A stretch of 64,000 nt of DNA from Bacteroides mediterraneensis. GTDB taxonomy: Bacteria; Bacteroidota; Bacteroidia; Bacteroidales; Bacteroidaceae. The stretch lies in contig NZ_LT635783.1 of assembly GCF_900128455.1 (NCBI RefSeq), positions 472,322 to 536,321 of the forward strand, written 5' to 3'. The translations under genes were made by a program, and so were the position numbers. This document shows positions 1 to 9,449 of this stretch, in pieces; the stretch's first letter is position 1; the number at the start of each line of letters is the position of its first letter. The notes below the pieces were generated by a model. It searched no databases. It saw nothing but the letters and a program-made list of their open reading frames with translations, and was not told the DNA's origin.

Positions 1-663
1 CTCAATCTGTTTCAGGGGGGAGTCTTCTTTCCGGCGAATCTGGATGAGCAGGCATTCCTGCAGGCTTCTGGCGCCGATGCCGGCGGGGTCGAAGTCTTGG
101 ATGATGGATAGCACGTGCTCCAGTTGTTCGGAGGTGGTGTAGATGCCCTGGTAGATGGCCAGTTCATCGAGCAAGGTGTCGGTCGATTTGCGGAGCAGAC
201 CATCGTCATCGAGCGAGCCGATGAGGTATTCTCCCAGCTGTTTCTCTTCCGGCGTGAGGTGCTGCATGTCGAGCTGCTCTTTCAGCGTTTCGTAGAAAGA
301 CACGTTGTCCGAAAACGGAATGTCTTCTGCCTGGTCTTCTTTCGAGCGATTGTTTTCCTGCAGTTTATAGTCAGGGATGTCGTCTTCCGTGCGGTAATCG
401 CCCAGTGAGATGTCCTCTCCCATGTCGGTATTCGGTTCTCCGTCTTCGTCGGTGGTGTTGTAATCCTCGTTGAGGTCGTCGGAATTTTCGGGCGTTTCTT
501 TCCCTTCTTCCAGTGCCGGATTGTCCAGCAACTCTGCGTGAATCCGTTCTTCCAACTCCAGCGTAGGGAGTTCCAACAACTTGACAGCCAGTATCTGTTG
601 CGGAGACAGGGTCTGTACCTGTTGTTGCGCTTGTGTTTGTACTTGACGTGAACCTTGTACCAT
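1..663 (-). CDS. rpoN: RNA polymerase sigma-54 factor RpoN (N-terminal part, cut by window edge)
   Basis: The frame stays open from an ATG at 663 down to base 1, giving the first 221 residues; the 3' end lies outside the window. The N-terminus is glutamine-rich, and the segment containing LSPQQILAVKLLELPTLELE is the sigma-54 activator-interacting region I. It is followed by an acidic linker (region II) and the start of the core-binding domain, including EYLIGSLDDDGLL and an IIQDFDPAGIGARSLQECL stretch typical of RpoN. The protein directs RNA polymerase to -24/-12 promoters and needs an AAA+ activator. It lies 74 bases downstream of the nucleoside kinase on the same strand and has its own candidate promoter in the gap. 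One strong -24/-12 site is present in this window, at 51484-51500. Identity is firm; only the C-terminal HTH and RpoN box cannot be checked. Confidence 0.95.
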   Translation of the reverse strand, partial: MVQGSRQVQTQAQQQVQTLSPQQILAVKLLELPTLELEERIHAELLDNPALEEGKETPENSDDLNEDYNTTDEDGEPNTDMGEDISLGDYRTEDDIPDYKLQENNRSKEDQAEDIPFSDNVSFYETLKEQLDMQHLTPEEKQLGEYLIGSLDDDGLLRKSTDTLLDELAIYQGIYTTSEQLEHVLSIIQDFDPAGIGARSLQECLLIQIRRKEDSPLKQIE

Positions 664-692
664 TTTTCTATTTAAATCTAATGAACTGCGTG

Positions 693-726
693 CAAAAATA
701 ATAATTTAAATGAACAACACAGCAAA
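693..726 (-). promoter_or_regulatory. Candidate Bacteroides-type promoter of rpoN
   Basis: Read on the minus strand there is a TTTG (723-726), a 22-base spacer and TATTTTTG (693-700), matching the -33 TTTG and -7 TAnnTTTG boxes of the Bacteroides primary sigma factor. The spacer is slightly longer than the usual 19-21. It would start transcription about 25 bases upstream of the rpoN ATG. Confidence 0.45.
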
Positions 727-737
727 AGGAAAATTTT

Positions 738-2402
738 TTAATACTGGAAGCTGCTGCCTCCCAGGAACTCTCTCAACAGGGAAGTGGGCGGAAGTTCCTT
801 GTCCTGTACCGATACGAAATAGTTCAGGAACCGCAGCAGTCGGTAGGCTTCGGAGTATTCCGGACAGCGGTTAGGCACCTTCCGTAAGACAGGTTCCACA
901 TAGTCTTTCAGTACGGCCAGTTCGAAAAGCAGGGCCGAGTTGAACATGGCGTCGGCATTTTCCTGATAGGGGAATATCCATTTCTCTTCTCCGGCTCTTA
1001 CACTTGGCCAGCGGGCGATGGTCTCTTCTGCCGAGTAGTTACGGTACTTGTAGTCGCGGATGATGCGCCGCAGCAACCGGTTGTCGGTGGTCGGAATGTA
1101 GTTGTGGTTGTCGAGCAGGATGGTGGTCAGGGCCGATACGTAGATTTTGTATTTGTTTTCTGCTGGGATGTGCGAGGTCAGGGCTGGGTTCAAGGCATGA
1201 ATACCTTCAATCACCAGAATGGTATGTTCGTCTATCCGGAGCTTCTTGCCGCTCATCTCCCGTTTGCCGGTGGTGAAGTTGTAACGGGGCAATTCCACCT
1301 CCTCCTCGTGGAGCAAGGCGGTGAGCTGTTTCTCAAAGAAAGGCAGGTCTACGGCATAGAGGGATTCAAAGTCGTGCTTTCCGTTCTCGTCCAGCGGAGT
1401 ATCTTCACGGTTCACGAAATAATCATCCAAAGAGATGGGGTAGGGCTTGAGCCCGTTGGTCATGAGCTGGATGCTCAATCGTTTGCTGAAGGTGGTCTTC
1501 CCGGAAGAAGAAGGGCCGGATATCAGTACCAGCTTCACCCGTTTGCCGTCTTGGTTGCGGTGGGTGATTTCATCGGCTATCTGTGCGATTTTCTTTTCCT
1601 GCAAGGCTTCCGATACGTTGATTAGGTCGGTGGCATGCCCCTCGTTGCAGGCCACATTCAGGTCGCCCACCGTACTGATGCCCAGAATCTGGTTCCAGCG
1701 GTGATATTCCTGAAAGACCTCCAGCATCTTTTCCTGTTTCACCACCTCTTCCAGCTTGGTCGGGTTGGCACGGTTGGGAATCCGCAGCAGCAGTCCGTCA
1801 TAGTATTTCACGATGTCGAACAGGCGGATGTATCCGGTGCTGGGGACCAGGCTGCTGTAGTAACAATCCACGGTATCCCCCAGACGGTAGTAGTAAGAGT
1901 AGAGCTGTCCGTAGGTGTCGAGCAGGCGGGCTTTGTCTCCCATGCCCCGTTCTTCGAACAGGCGTACCACTTCGTCGGTGTGACTTTCCGTACGTATGTA
2001 GGGGATGTCGGCCGCAATGATTTCCTGCATTTTCTGCTTGATGCGCTGCACGTCATCCAGTCCGATGGTCCGGTCGATGTGGAGTTTGCAGAAATATCCT
2101 TTCGAAATGGGGTGTTCCAAAGAAATGCTCCCCTGAGGATAAAGCTCTTCCACCGCTTTGACCAGGATGAAGAACAGCGAACGGACGTAGGTCCGCATGC
2201 CCGACGGGTTAGTGATGTCCAGAAATTCCACGTCTTTGTTGTAGTATACCCGGAAGTTGAGACTTTCTACCTTATTGTTGACTTTGGCGCTGACCGGACC
2301 GTAGGGCATGGACAGATTAAAACCGTTATAAATATCCAAAAGTGAACATCCCTCGGGGAAATCTTTTGTTAAATTATTATTTTTGCAATATATTTGTAGC
2401 AT
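738..2402 (-). CDS. Nucleoside (uridine-type) kinase with TGS and threonyl-tRNA-synthetase-like N-terminus
   Basis: This 554-residue protein has three parts. The N-terminal ~60 residues look like a TGS domain. Next comes a region resembling the second additional domain of threonyl/alanyl-tRNA synthetases, with paired HPISKGYF and RTESH motifs. The C-terminal half is a P-loop kinase of the uridine kinase/phosphoribulokinase family. Its Walker A is GPSSSGKTTFSKRL, followed by a YPISLDDYF substrate motif and an LVIEGIHALN Walker B-like motif. The family phosphorylates nucleosides with ATP or GTP, but the exact substrate of this fused type is unclear. The fusion is common in Bacteroidetes and Firmicutes. 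It is the first gene of a minus-strand pair with rpoN and is divergent from the Na/Pi cotransporter. The ATG at 2402 is the only sensible start. Confidence 0.88.
   Translation of the reverse strand: MLQIYCKNNNLTKDFPEGCSLLDIYNGFNLSMPYGPVSAKVNNKVESLNFRVYYNKDVEFLDITNPSGMRTYVRSLFFILVKAVEELYPQGSISLEHPISKGYFCKLHIDRTIGLDDVQRIKQKMQEIIAADIPYIRTESHTDEVVRLFEERGMGDKARLLDTYGQLYSYYYRLGDTVDCYYSSLVPSTGYIRLFDIVKYYDGLLLRIPNRANPTKLEEVVKQEKMLEVFQEYHRWNQILGISTVGDLNVACNEGHATDLINVSEALQEKKIAQIADEITHRNQDGKRVKLVLISGPSSSGKTTFSKRLSIQLMTNGLKPYPISLDDYFVNREDTPLDENGKHDFESLYAVDLPFFEKQLTALLHEEEVELPRYNFTTGKREMSGKKLRIDEHTILVIEGIHALNPALTSHIPAENKYKIYVSALTTILLDNHNYIPTTDNRLLRRIIRDYKYRNYSAEETIARWPSVRAGEEKWIFPYQENADAMFNSALLFELAVLKDYVEPVLRKVPNRCPEYSEAYRLLRFLNYFVSVQDKELPPTSLLREFLGGSSFQY
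2365..2396 (+). promoter_or_regulatory. Promoter of the Na/Pi cotransporter gene
   Basis: TTTG (2365-2368), a 20-base spacer and TATATTTG (2389-2396) match the Bacteroides -33/-7 promoter with ideal spacing. Transcription would start near 2403, leaving a leader of about 90 bases before the ATG at 2493. The site overlaps the first codons of the divergent kinase gene. Confidence 0.65.
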
Positions 2403-2492
2403 AAATGTAATATGTGTTACTAACCGTGTGAATAGGCAGTTAATTTACTCATTAAACAATTAAAAGCCTCTTTCCTATTTAACTAATTACAA

Positions 2493-4187
2493 ATGGAATA
2501 TTCTTTTTATGATTTTTTAGCGCTTCTCGGCTCGTTGGCGCTCTTCCTTTATGGAATGAAAATCATGAGTGAGGGACTTCAGAAGTTTGCGGGCGACCGA
2601 CTTCGCAGTATTTTAACCGCAATGACTACGAACCGTGTCACTGGAGTTCTGACCGGAATGCTGATCACTGCCTTGATTCAGTCGTCGTCTGCCACTACCG
2701 TGATGGTGGTCAGCTTCGTAAACGCCGGTTTGTTGACGCTCTCCCAGTCTATCGGGGTGATTATGGGAGCCAATATCGGAACCACCGTGACAGCGTGGAT
2801 TATTTCGGCTCTCGGCTTTAAGGTAGACATTTCCGCTTTTTCTTTGCCGCTTCTGGCCATCGGTATTCCTTTACTTTTTTCGCAGAAAAGTACCCGCAAA
2901 TCTATTGGGGAATTTATTTTTGGTTTCGCTTTCTTGTTCATGGGCTTGAACTTGCTGAAGACCAATGCGCCCGACTTGAGTCAGAATCCGGACATGCTGG
3001 CCTTTGTGCAGAACTATACGGACATGGGATTCCTTTCCGTGTTGCTGTTTGTCTTCATCGGTACGATATTGACCATGATTGTGCAGGCTTCGGCGGCTAC
3101 GATGGCGATAACGCTGATTATGTGTGCCAACGGCTGGATTAGTTTTGAACTGGGGGCGGCCTTGGTGCTGGGTGAAAACATCGGAACCACAATTACGGCC
3201 AACCTGGCGGCCCTGACGGCCAATACGCAGGCGCGGCGGGCGGCTATGGCGCACTTGATGTTCAACGTGTTTGGGGTTATCTGGGTATTGATTCTGTTCA
3301 AGCCTTTCCTGGCAATGGTAGACTGGATTATTTCCGATTTCATGAATGTGAGTGAGGCGGATGGAGTGGCTGTTTCCTTCAAGCTCTCGGCTTTCCATAC
3401 TTGTTTCAATGTGTGCAATGTATTGATTCTGATATGGTTCGTACACTTTATCGAAAAGACAGTGTGCAAGATTATCCCGCAGAAGGAACAGGAGGAAGAA
3501 TATCGCTTGCAGTTCATCACCGGCGGTATGCTTTCTACGGCAGAATTGTCCATCCTGCAGGCCCGGAAAGAAATCAACTTGTTTGCCGAACGTATTCAGC
3601 GCATGTTCCGTATGGTACGCGACTTGCTTCATACCGAGAATGAGAATGATTTCAACAAGCTGTTCAGCCGGGTGGAGAAATACGAAAACATCAGTGACAA
3701 TATGGAGCTGGAGATTGCCAACTACCTGACACAAGTGTCCGAAGGCCGTTTGAGTTCGGAAAGTAAACTGCAAATCCGGGGAATGCTCCGTGAGGTGACA
3801 GAGATAGAAAGCATCGGTGACAGCTGTTACAACCTGGCCCGCACGATTAACCGGAAGCGCCGGGGGAACGAAGATTTCACGAAAGCGCAGTATGAGCACA
3901 TCGCGCAGATGTTCCAGCTGACGGACAATGCCTTGACACAGATGCTGGATTTGGTGAGAGATACCCATCAGCAGGTGGATGTGAACAAGTCGTTCAACAT
4001 TGAGACGGAAATCAACAACTACCGGAACCAGCTGAAGAACCAGAACGTAATTGATGTCAACGAAAAGAAATACGATTATCAGATGGGGGTACACTACATG
4101 GATATCATTGCCGAGTGTGAGAAACTGGGTGACTATGTGGTGAATGTGGTAGAGGCCCATCGGGACGTAAAGGAAAAGAAGGCTTGA
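2493..4187 (+). CDS. Na+/phosphate cotransporter (PNaS family) with C-terminal PhoU-like domain
   Basis: The 564-residue inner-membrane protein begins with a hydrophobic helix followed by GMKIMSEGLQ, and contains the two inverted Na_Pi_cotrans repeats. The first repeat carries the QSSSATTVMVVSFVNAG signature and GANIGTTVTA; the second has QASAATMAITLI and GENIGTTITANLAAL. The paired QSSSAT/QASAAT motifs form the sodium and phosphate sites in this family. From about residue 345 to the end the chain is hydrophilic and helical, like PhoU domains that regulate such carriers. The length is typical of NptA-like bacterial proteins. It is a single-gene unit with its own promoter and terminator. Import or export of phosphate cannot be told from sequence. 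Confidence 0.92.
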   Translation: MEYSFYDFLALLGSLALFLYGMKIMSEGLQKFAGDRLRSILTAMTTNRVTGVLTGMLITALIQSSSATTVMVVSFVNAGLLTLSQSIGVIMGANIGTTVTAWIISALGFKVDISAFSLPLLAIGIPLLFSQKSTRKSIGEFIFGFAFLFMGLNLLKTNAPDLSQNPDMLAFVQNYTDMGFLSVLLFVFIGTILTMIVQASAATMAITLIMCANGWISFELGAALVLGENIGTTITANLAALTANTQARRAAMAHLMFNVFGVIWVLILFKPFLAMVDWIISDFMNVSEADGVAVSFKLSAFHTCFNVCNVLILIWFVHFIEKTVCKIIPQKEQEEEYRLQFITGGMLSTAELSILQARKEINLFAERIQRMFRMVRDLLHTENENDFNKLFSRVEKYENISDNMELEIANYLTQVSEGRLSSESKLQIRGMLREVTEIESIGDSCYNLARTINRKRRGNEDFTKAQYEHIAQMFQLTDNALTQMLDLVRDTHQQVDVNKSFNIETEINNYRNQLKNQNVIDVNEKKYDYQMGVHYMDIIAECEKLGDYVVNVVEAHRDVKEKKA

Positions 4188-4212
4188 GAAAGAAGCCTGG
4201 ATATATAAGAAT

Positions 4213-4262
4213 CTCATCCCCGCTACAGACGGTATACGTCGGTGGCGGGGATGAGGCTTTTT
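4213..4262 (+). terminator. Intrinsic terminator after the Na/Pi cotransporter
   Basis: An 11-bp stem, CTCATCCCCGC (4213-4223) with GCGGGGATGAG (4245-4255), is extended by an inner ACG/CGT pairing and followed by a run of T. It lies between convergent genes and may also serve the GH110 gene from the other side. Confidence 0.85.
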
Positions 4263-4268
4263 AGGGGG

Positions 4269-6047
4269 TTATTCGGCAATTTCCACCCGGTTCACTTTCT
4301 CCAGCAGGAAGCGGTTCTGGTTCCAGTGGAAGGGCTTGTAGTCGGTATTGGTGTGGATACGGTTGCGTTTGAAGACCAGTCCGTCTACCGACTTGGCATA
4401 GAGAATGGGCAGGTCGAAGGTCTCAAATTCGTTGTCCGTAATCTGGATGGCTCCCGGTTTTCCTCCGTGGAAATACTTCACCTGATGCTCCAAATCGGGA
4501 ATTTCCGGATAAATGGAAATCACGGCATTGGTAAACTGGAACATGTTGGTCAGGGCATTTACAAACCGGTTGTGACGGATAATTACTTCGCGGCAGGCTC
4601 CTGTCTCATACCAGCCGTTGCAATCGCCGCACAGCAGGATAGCGGTTCCGGAGGTATGGTCAAACAGGTTGTGTTCCACCACGGTCTTTCGGGGCGTGCT
4701 GAAAAGAGAACCTCTGGCACGGTTGTTCCGGATGGTATTGTAGGCAAAATACACTTCGGGCGTCCAAGTCAGATTCTCAATGCCGAAGGCTTCCTGGTCG
4801 TTCAATTCCTCGGGCAACGGTTGCTGGAAGCGGATACGGAACTCCTTGGCGCCATGAGCAGTCGGCTGGTCCTGAGCTTTGATGCTTTCAATGCGGTTGG
4901 TCCCGTCCAGCAGTTCCATGGTTTGTGAGCGGATGAACTGTACCTCGTCGCCGGCAAATCCCCAGTCGAACCCCCAGGCCTGTTCGTGCATGTAGCGTGC
5001 CAGAAGCGTGTGGTCGTCTACCCGTTTTGTCACTTTCAGGTAGGTGCCGTGCACGTTGATGGCGTCGTCCATCATCCCTTCATATACTCCGTTCACCGAT
5101 ACGATTTCACCTTTGCATTGTGAGAAATGAGTGGCGTCGGCCTGTGTCGTAAAATAGCGTGGGTCATTGTCCCCTTTCAGGCAGACACTGAAGCTGTCCA
5201 TGTATATGCTGTCGCAAAGCTGTGCCAGCAGCCCCATGCCCTGTGCGTAGTGCACTTGGATATTTTTCAGGGTGGTGTGCGTGTTATGTGACAAGAAGAT
5301 GCTCGGAGTGGGACGGTCCCAGGAACGCATGGCTACCACCGTACCTTCGGAAAGTCGCTTGTCCTTCCATCGGGGCGCATACACCAGTCCCTCACCAGCC
5401 TCGACGCAGCCTTTGGTGGGGCAGCTTATGTCGCTGGTATTATATATAATGTGGTGGCTTTTCGCTTCAAAGGCGATACCCGACATCGGATGTAAGGTCC
5501 ATCCGTCGCCGTAAGTTTCAAAGATGGAGTCTTTGGTCAGGCGGTATTTCACCCACGAAGCGGGGCGGAAAGTGATGCCCTTGTCGCCTTCATTTTTCAC
5601 AATCTGTACTTGGGCAATGTGTGGGTTTTCAAAGTCGATGCTGAAGTCCCTCAGCGTACAGTTTGTACTGCGCAGCAAGGAAAGCGGAATCATCTGTCCG
5701 TGGAAGATAAATTTCGCTCCGTTTCCTTCCAGTGTGACGGATTGCAGGTCTTCCAGTGCCAGACCTACCTTCTTGGGGTTGGCTTGGTCGTGGTTGGAAA
5801 TATAATATGTGCGTTCTGCCGCTTCTTCCGGATAGAAGTGATACGTTCCACTTTGGAAGCGTAATATCAGTGTCTCGCCTTTCTTGGCTTCTTTTCTGAT
5901 TTTGGCCAGCGCTCTTTCCATGCGGGCCGACATGTTGCTTTTCTTCCCGGGAGTAATGCCGAACCGGGCCATGTTATACACTTGCTGGGCACATACAGGC
6001 AGGCAAAGGGCCGTGGCCAGCAGCAGACATCCTAGTTTTCTTCTCAT
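4269..6047 (-). CDS. glaB: GH110 alpha-1,3-galactosidase (blood-group-B type), secreted
   Basis: The 592-residue protein has a cleavable signal peptide ending near VCAQQ and then a right-handed parallel beta-helix. The segments EGMMDDAINVHGTYL, YAQGMGLLAQLCDSI and FDHTSGTAILLCGDCNGWYE resemble the GH110 alpha-1,3-galactosidases of Bacteroides. The Asp pair in MMDDAINVHG falls where the catalytic acids of the family are placed. GH110 enzymes remove terminal alpha-1,3-linked galactose from host glycans such as blood group B or linear alpha-Gal. The substrate subclass (GlaA-type branched only, or GlaB-type both) cannot be assigned with certainty; GlaB-like is my best reading. The gene is divergent from the susC at 6381, which suggests a joint role in host alpha-galactoside use. 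No lipobox is seen, so it is probably periplasmic. Confidence 0.85.
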   Translation of the reverse strand: MRRKLGCLLLATALCLPVCAQQVYNMARFGITPGKKSNMSARMERALAKIRKEAKKGETLILRFQSGTYHFYPEEAAERTYYISNHDQANPKKVGLALEDLQSVTLEGNGAKFIFHGQMIPLSLLRSTNCTLRDFSIDFENPHIAQVQIVKNEGDKGITFRPASWVKYRLTKDSIFETYGDGWTLHPMSGIAFEAKSHHIIYNTSDISCPTKGCVEAGEGLVYAPRWKDKRLSEGTVVAMRSWDRPTPSIFLSHNTHTTLKNIQVHYAQGMGLLAQLCDSIYMDSFSVCLKGDNDPRYFTTQADATHFSQCKGEIVSVNGVYEGMMDDAINVHGTYLKVTKRVDDHTLLARYMHEQAWGFDWGFAGDEVQFIRSQTMELLDGTNRIESIKAQDQPTAHGAKEFRIRFQQPLPEELNDQEAFGIENLTWTPEVYFAYNTIRNNRARGSLFSTPRKTVVEHNLFDHTSGTAILLCGDCNGWYETGACREVIIRHNRFVNALTNMFQFTNAVISIYPEIPDLEHQVKYFHGGKPGAIQITDNEFETFDLPILYAKSVDGLVFKRNRIHTNTDYKPFHWNQNRFLLEKVNRVEIAE

Positions 6048-6081
6048 AGTTTATGAATTAAGTGTTTGGAATAATTAATGA

Positions 6082-6089
6082 CAAAGGTA
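6082..6089 (-). promoter_or_regulatory. -7 box of the GH110 gene
   Basis: On the minus strand this is TACCTTTG, a perfect -7 box, 34 bases upstream of the GH110 ATG. The matching -33 box is weak (TTTAC about 20 bases upstream), which suggests activator dependence. Confidence 0.5.
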
Positions 6090-6326
6090 AATGTTTTCTT
6101 CTTTTATTGTAAATTCTAGTAGGATAGTTTATCGGCGTAGTGTGGGGAGCAAAAATGATTCCTGTTATCGTAGAATGGCTTTTATGCTTGATGTAGGAGT
6201 ATATAAGCAATGGAATATAATAAACATTTTCATTTATTTTATGCATAAGATGAACTTAAAATGAAATTAAATAGTTAAATACTAAAATATTTTATAGTTA
6301 TTATAGAAGTATTTGATTTTTTTCTA

Positions 6327-6334
6327 TAAATTTG
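6327..6334 (+). promoter_or_regulatory. Candidate -7 box of the susC/susD operon
   Basis: TAAATTTG fits TAnnTTTG, 46 bases upstream of the susC ATG. No TTTG lies at the normal -33 distance; a TTTG only 11 bases upstream is too close. A weak -33 would fit an operon that needs an activator encoded elsewhere. Confidence 0.4.
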
Positions 6335-6380
6335 CGGGGATTAAATATAAGTCTATTCTATTAATCTCAATTTTAATATT

Positions 6381-9300
6381 ATGAAAGTGAGAAAAACAAA
6401 CAATGTCAGCCGGCTGATGGTGTTAGCGAGTGTTTTTTATTGCGCATCTCTTCCAACATTTGCTACATCCACTGTACCGGAATCAATGGCTTCGGTTGTT
6501 CAACAAACAACCAAACTTAGGGGTACTGTATTAGATGCAAAGACAGGTGAGCCGATTATCGGAGCGAATGTATTGATTAAAGGTACGGCTATCGGTACGA
6601 TCACCAACTTCGATGGAGAGTATGAGTTTGAAGGTACGGTAGGTGCCAAACTGGTCATTTCTTTTGTGGGTTACAAATCTATTGAAGTGACTGCGACGGC
6701 TCATAACCAGACTATTAAGCTGAGTGAAGACTCGGAAGCACTTGATGAAGTAGTAGTAGTGGGTTATGGTATGCAACGTAAAAGCTCCATCACTGGTTCT
6801 ATTTCTTCTATTAAAGCGGATAAATTGAAAGACATCACGACACCGAGTGTGGCCAATATGCTGCAGGGTAAAATCGCCGGAGCGGTAGTGGTTCCTACCT
6901 CTGGTCGTCCGGGCGACGGGGTGAGTATCCGTGTGCGTGGTATAGGTTCTATCCGTGGTAATGTAGAGCCCTTGTGGGTAATTGATGGGGTTGTGGGAGC
7001 CTCTTCTGCCGACCTCAACCCGAATGATATCGAATCCATCTCTATCCTGAAAGATGGTTCGGCTACAGCTCTTTATGGTTCTCGTGGTGCGAACGGTGTC
7101 ATTCAGGTGACTACCAAACGTGCTACCACAGGGCCTTCACAATTTGATTTGTCGGTTAAGTTCGGTGTCTCTCAGTTGCAGAAAGGTAATCTGGAGATGA
7201 TGTCGGGTGCGGAGTATTATGACTATGTGCGTACGGCATACGAAAATGCCGGAACACTGGATGCACAGGGTTGGTTGCAGCCTTATCTGCGTGACCGGAA
7301 CTTTGACTGGTGGGATTTGGCCACTCAGAATGCATTGACACAGAATTACAACCTTGGCTACCGTTACGGTAATGAAAAAATCAAGGCATATCTGTCGGCC
7401 GATTATTATTCTGAAGAAGGTACCATCAAAGGATTCGATTACGACCGTTTCACCATCCGTTCGAACACTGATTATGTGGTGAATGACCGCTTGACTTTGA
7501 AATCAAAGATTTCTGCCAGCTACAAGGAAACTAACAACCAGGAATACTCTTTGGTACATACCAGCTATACGCCGTGGGATACTCCTTGGGATTCACATGG
7601 AAACATAAAGGATGGTACGCAGGGGGTACCGACAGCCGCAGATGCTCCAACTGCCAACCCGGATGACTACTGGTATTCCGATGGAGGTTCCAACTTCTTG
7701 TATGATAGAGCCTTGAACTGGGGAAAGACCCGTAGCAACGGTCTAGACCTGGGCCTTGGTCTTGATTTCAAGATTATCGACGGACTGACTTTTGAATCTA
7801 ACAACCGTGTTGGTTTCAGTAATAATTATTCTAATTCCTACGTGGATCCTAACAGCCGTTCGGGTGCGGGAACCAATGGTTCTTACTATGACGGACAGTC
7901 AAATACCCGTTCTATCTACACCAGCCAGTTGCTTCGTTTCCTGAAGACTTTCGGTGAAAAACACGAAATCAATGCTTATTTGGGTTATGATTACGATGAA
8001 TATCGTTACTGGGATCTTGCGGCTACAGCTTACAAGATTTTCCAGGGAGCCGAAATCATCAATGCAGGTGCGGATGATCCTACTGCCAGTGGAACGAAGA
8101 CGGAATCGAAGAATGCGGCTATTTATCTGAATGTCAATTATTCATTCGATAGCAAATACTTGATTCAGGGTATGATTCGTCGAGACGGTTCTTCTAAATT
8201 TGGTAGTGACAAACGTTGGGCTACCTTCTGGTCAGTCGGTGCCGGATGGAATATGCACAAGGAAAACTTCCTCAGCGGGGTAGAATGGATTAACGAATTG
8301 AAGCCACGTGTGTCTTACGGTATCAGTGGTAACCAGCCGGGTGGTGCTTACGAGTGGGCTACTATTTTTGGCTATACTTCTCAGTATGCGAACGAAATCG
8401 CATTCTTGTCCAACTACCAGGGTAACCCTGACTTGTCTTGGGAGGAAACAGCTAACTTCGATGCTGGTATTGATATTCGTTTGTTCGACCGTGTGAGCAT
8501 CACTCTCGATTACTATTTGAAGAAAGTGAAGAACTTGATTTACCTGCGTCACTTGCCTGCTGTAACAGGCTTCAACCGTCAGACGGCTAACAACGGTAAG
8601 ATGGAAAACTCTGGTGTGGAATTAACTATTACTCCTGAATTGATTAAAACCAAAGACTGGTATTGGGACATTAGCTTCAATATGGGTTATAACCGCAACG
8701 AGGTGACTTACCTGCCCGATGGTGATGACTTGACGATGCAGGCGGTTGCTGTAGGCTATCCATATATGAACTGGTATATGAAAGAATGGGCTGGAGTAGA
8801 TACCATGACGGGTACACCGCTTTGGTTCAAGGTAGATCCTGATACTGGTGTGAAGACCGTGACAGGTAATTACAATGAAGCAACGAATGTGCTGCTTGAT
8901 GCTTCGCCTACTCCGAAAGTGACTGGTGGCTTGAGTACTAATCTCAGTTGGAAGGGTTTGTCACTGAACGCGAACTTCACTTTCAGTGCTGGGGCCAAGA
9001 TTTACAACAGTATGCGTGCCGGTGCTCTTGACCGTGATGCAGAACGTCCTTCGCAGCCAGCTATGAAATTGCCTGATGGATGGAGCCGTTGGGAAAAACC
9101 TGGTGACATCGCTACGCATCCTCAGTTGAGAGCCGGAGGTAACAATGGTGCTTCGAACACTTCTACCCGTTACCTGGAAAATGGCGACTATTTTAAACTG
9201 AAGACTTTGACCTTGTCGTACAGCCTTCCTAAAAAATGGTTGCATTCGTTGAAGATTTCGGGAGCTAATATCAGTGTGAGCGGAGAAAATCTGTTTACGA

Positions 9301-9422
9301 TTACTAAATTCTCTGGTCAAGATCCTGAAATTCTGTTGTCCTCTTCTTACAATGGTAATGCCAGTGGGTTTGGCTATCCTACCGTAAGACGTTTCTCTGT
9401 AGGATTGAATGTTAACTTCTAA
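6381..9422 (+). CDS. SusC/RagA-family TonB-dependent outer-membrane glycan transporter
   Basis: The 1013-residue protein has a signal peptide and then a carboxypeptidase-like regulatory domain (LRGTVLDAKTGEPIIGANV to FVGYKSIEV). After that come a TonB-box-like acidic stretch (LDEVVVVGYG), a plug domain with the SusC hallmark LKDGSATALYGSRGANGVI, and a 22-strand barrel ending in an aromatic residue (NVNF). There is no N-terminal STN domain, so direct signalling to an anti-sigma factor is not expected. It forms the transporting pore with the SusD protein 27 bases downstream. No HTCS, ECF sigma or AraC regulator lies next to it. With the divergent GH110, the cargo may be a host galactoside, but this is inference. 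Confidence 0.95.
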   Translation: MKVRKTNNVSRLMVLASVFYCASLPTFATSTVPESMASVVQQTTKLRGTVLDAKTGEPIIGANVLIKGTAIGTITNFDGEYEFEGTVGAKLVISFVGYKSIEVTATAHNQTIKLSEDSEALDEVVVVGYGMQRKSSITGSISSIKADKLKDITTPSVANMLQGKIAGAVVVPTSGRPGDGVSIRVRGIGSIRGNVEPLWVIDGVVGASSADLNPNDIESISILKDGSATALYGSRGANGVIQVTTKRATTGPSQFDLSVKFGVSQLQKGNLEMMSGAEYYDYVRTAYENAGTLDAQGWLQPYLRDRNFDWWDLATQNALTQNYNLGYRYGNEKIKAYLSADYYSEEGTIKGFDYDRFTIRSNTDYVVNDRLTLKSKISASYKETNNQEYSLVHTSYTPWDTPWDSHGNIKDGTQGVPTAADAPTANPDDYWYSDGGSNFLYDRALNWGKTRSNGLDLGLGLDFKIIDGLTFESNNRVGFSNNYSNSYVDPNSRSGAGTNGSYYDGQSNTRSIYTSQLLRFLKTFGEKHEINAYLGYDYDEYRYWDLAATAYKIFQGAEIINAGADDPTASGTKTESKNAAIYLNVNYSFDSKYLIQGMIRRDGSSKFGSDKRWATFWSVGAGWNMHKENFLSGVEWINELKPRVSYGISGNQPGGAYEWATIFGYTSQYANEIAFLSNYQGNPDLSWEETANFDAGIDIRLFDRVSITLDYYLKKVKNLIYLRHLPAVTGFNRQTANNGKMENSGVELTITPELIKTKDWYWDISFNMGYNRNEVTYLPDGDDLTMQAVAVGYPYMNWYMKEWAGVDTMTGTPLWFKVDPDTGVKTVTGNYNEATNVLLDASPTPKVTGGLSTNLSWKGLSLNANFTFSAGAKIYNSMRAGALDRDAERPSQPAMKLPDGWSRWEKPGDIATHPQLRAGGNNGASNTSTRYLENGDYFKLKTLTLSYSLPKKWLHSLKISGANISVSGENLFTITKFSGQDPEILLSSSYNGNASGFGYPTVRRFSVGLNVNF

Positions 9423-9449
9423 GTACTGATAAAACAATAAGATAAAATT

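Larger units (their letters stand above)
6048..6380. other. Divergent intergenic region between GH110 and susC
   Basis: This 333-base AT-rich stretch holds a -7 box for each side (6082-6089 minus, 6327-6334 plus). I see no other gene and no clear operator dyad in the middle part. Confidence 0.6.

Noticed and set aside
2871..4217. 448-codon frame on the strand opposite the Na/Pi cotransporter
   Set aside because: It lies antisense to a well-recognised gene, has low-complexity His/Gln-rich content and no domain; it is a shadow of GC-biased codon positions.
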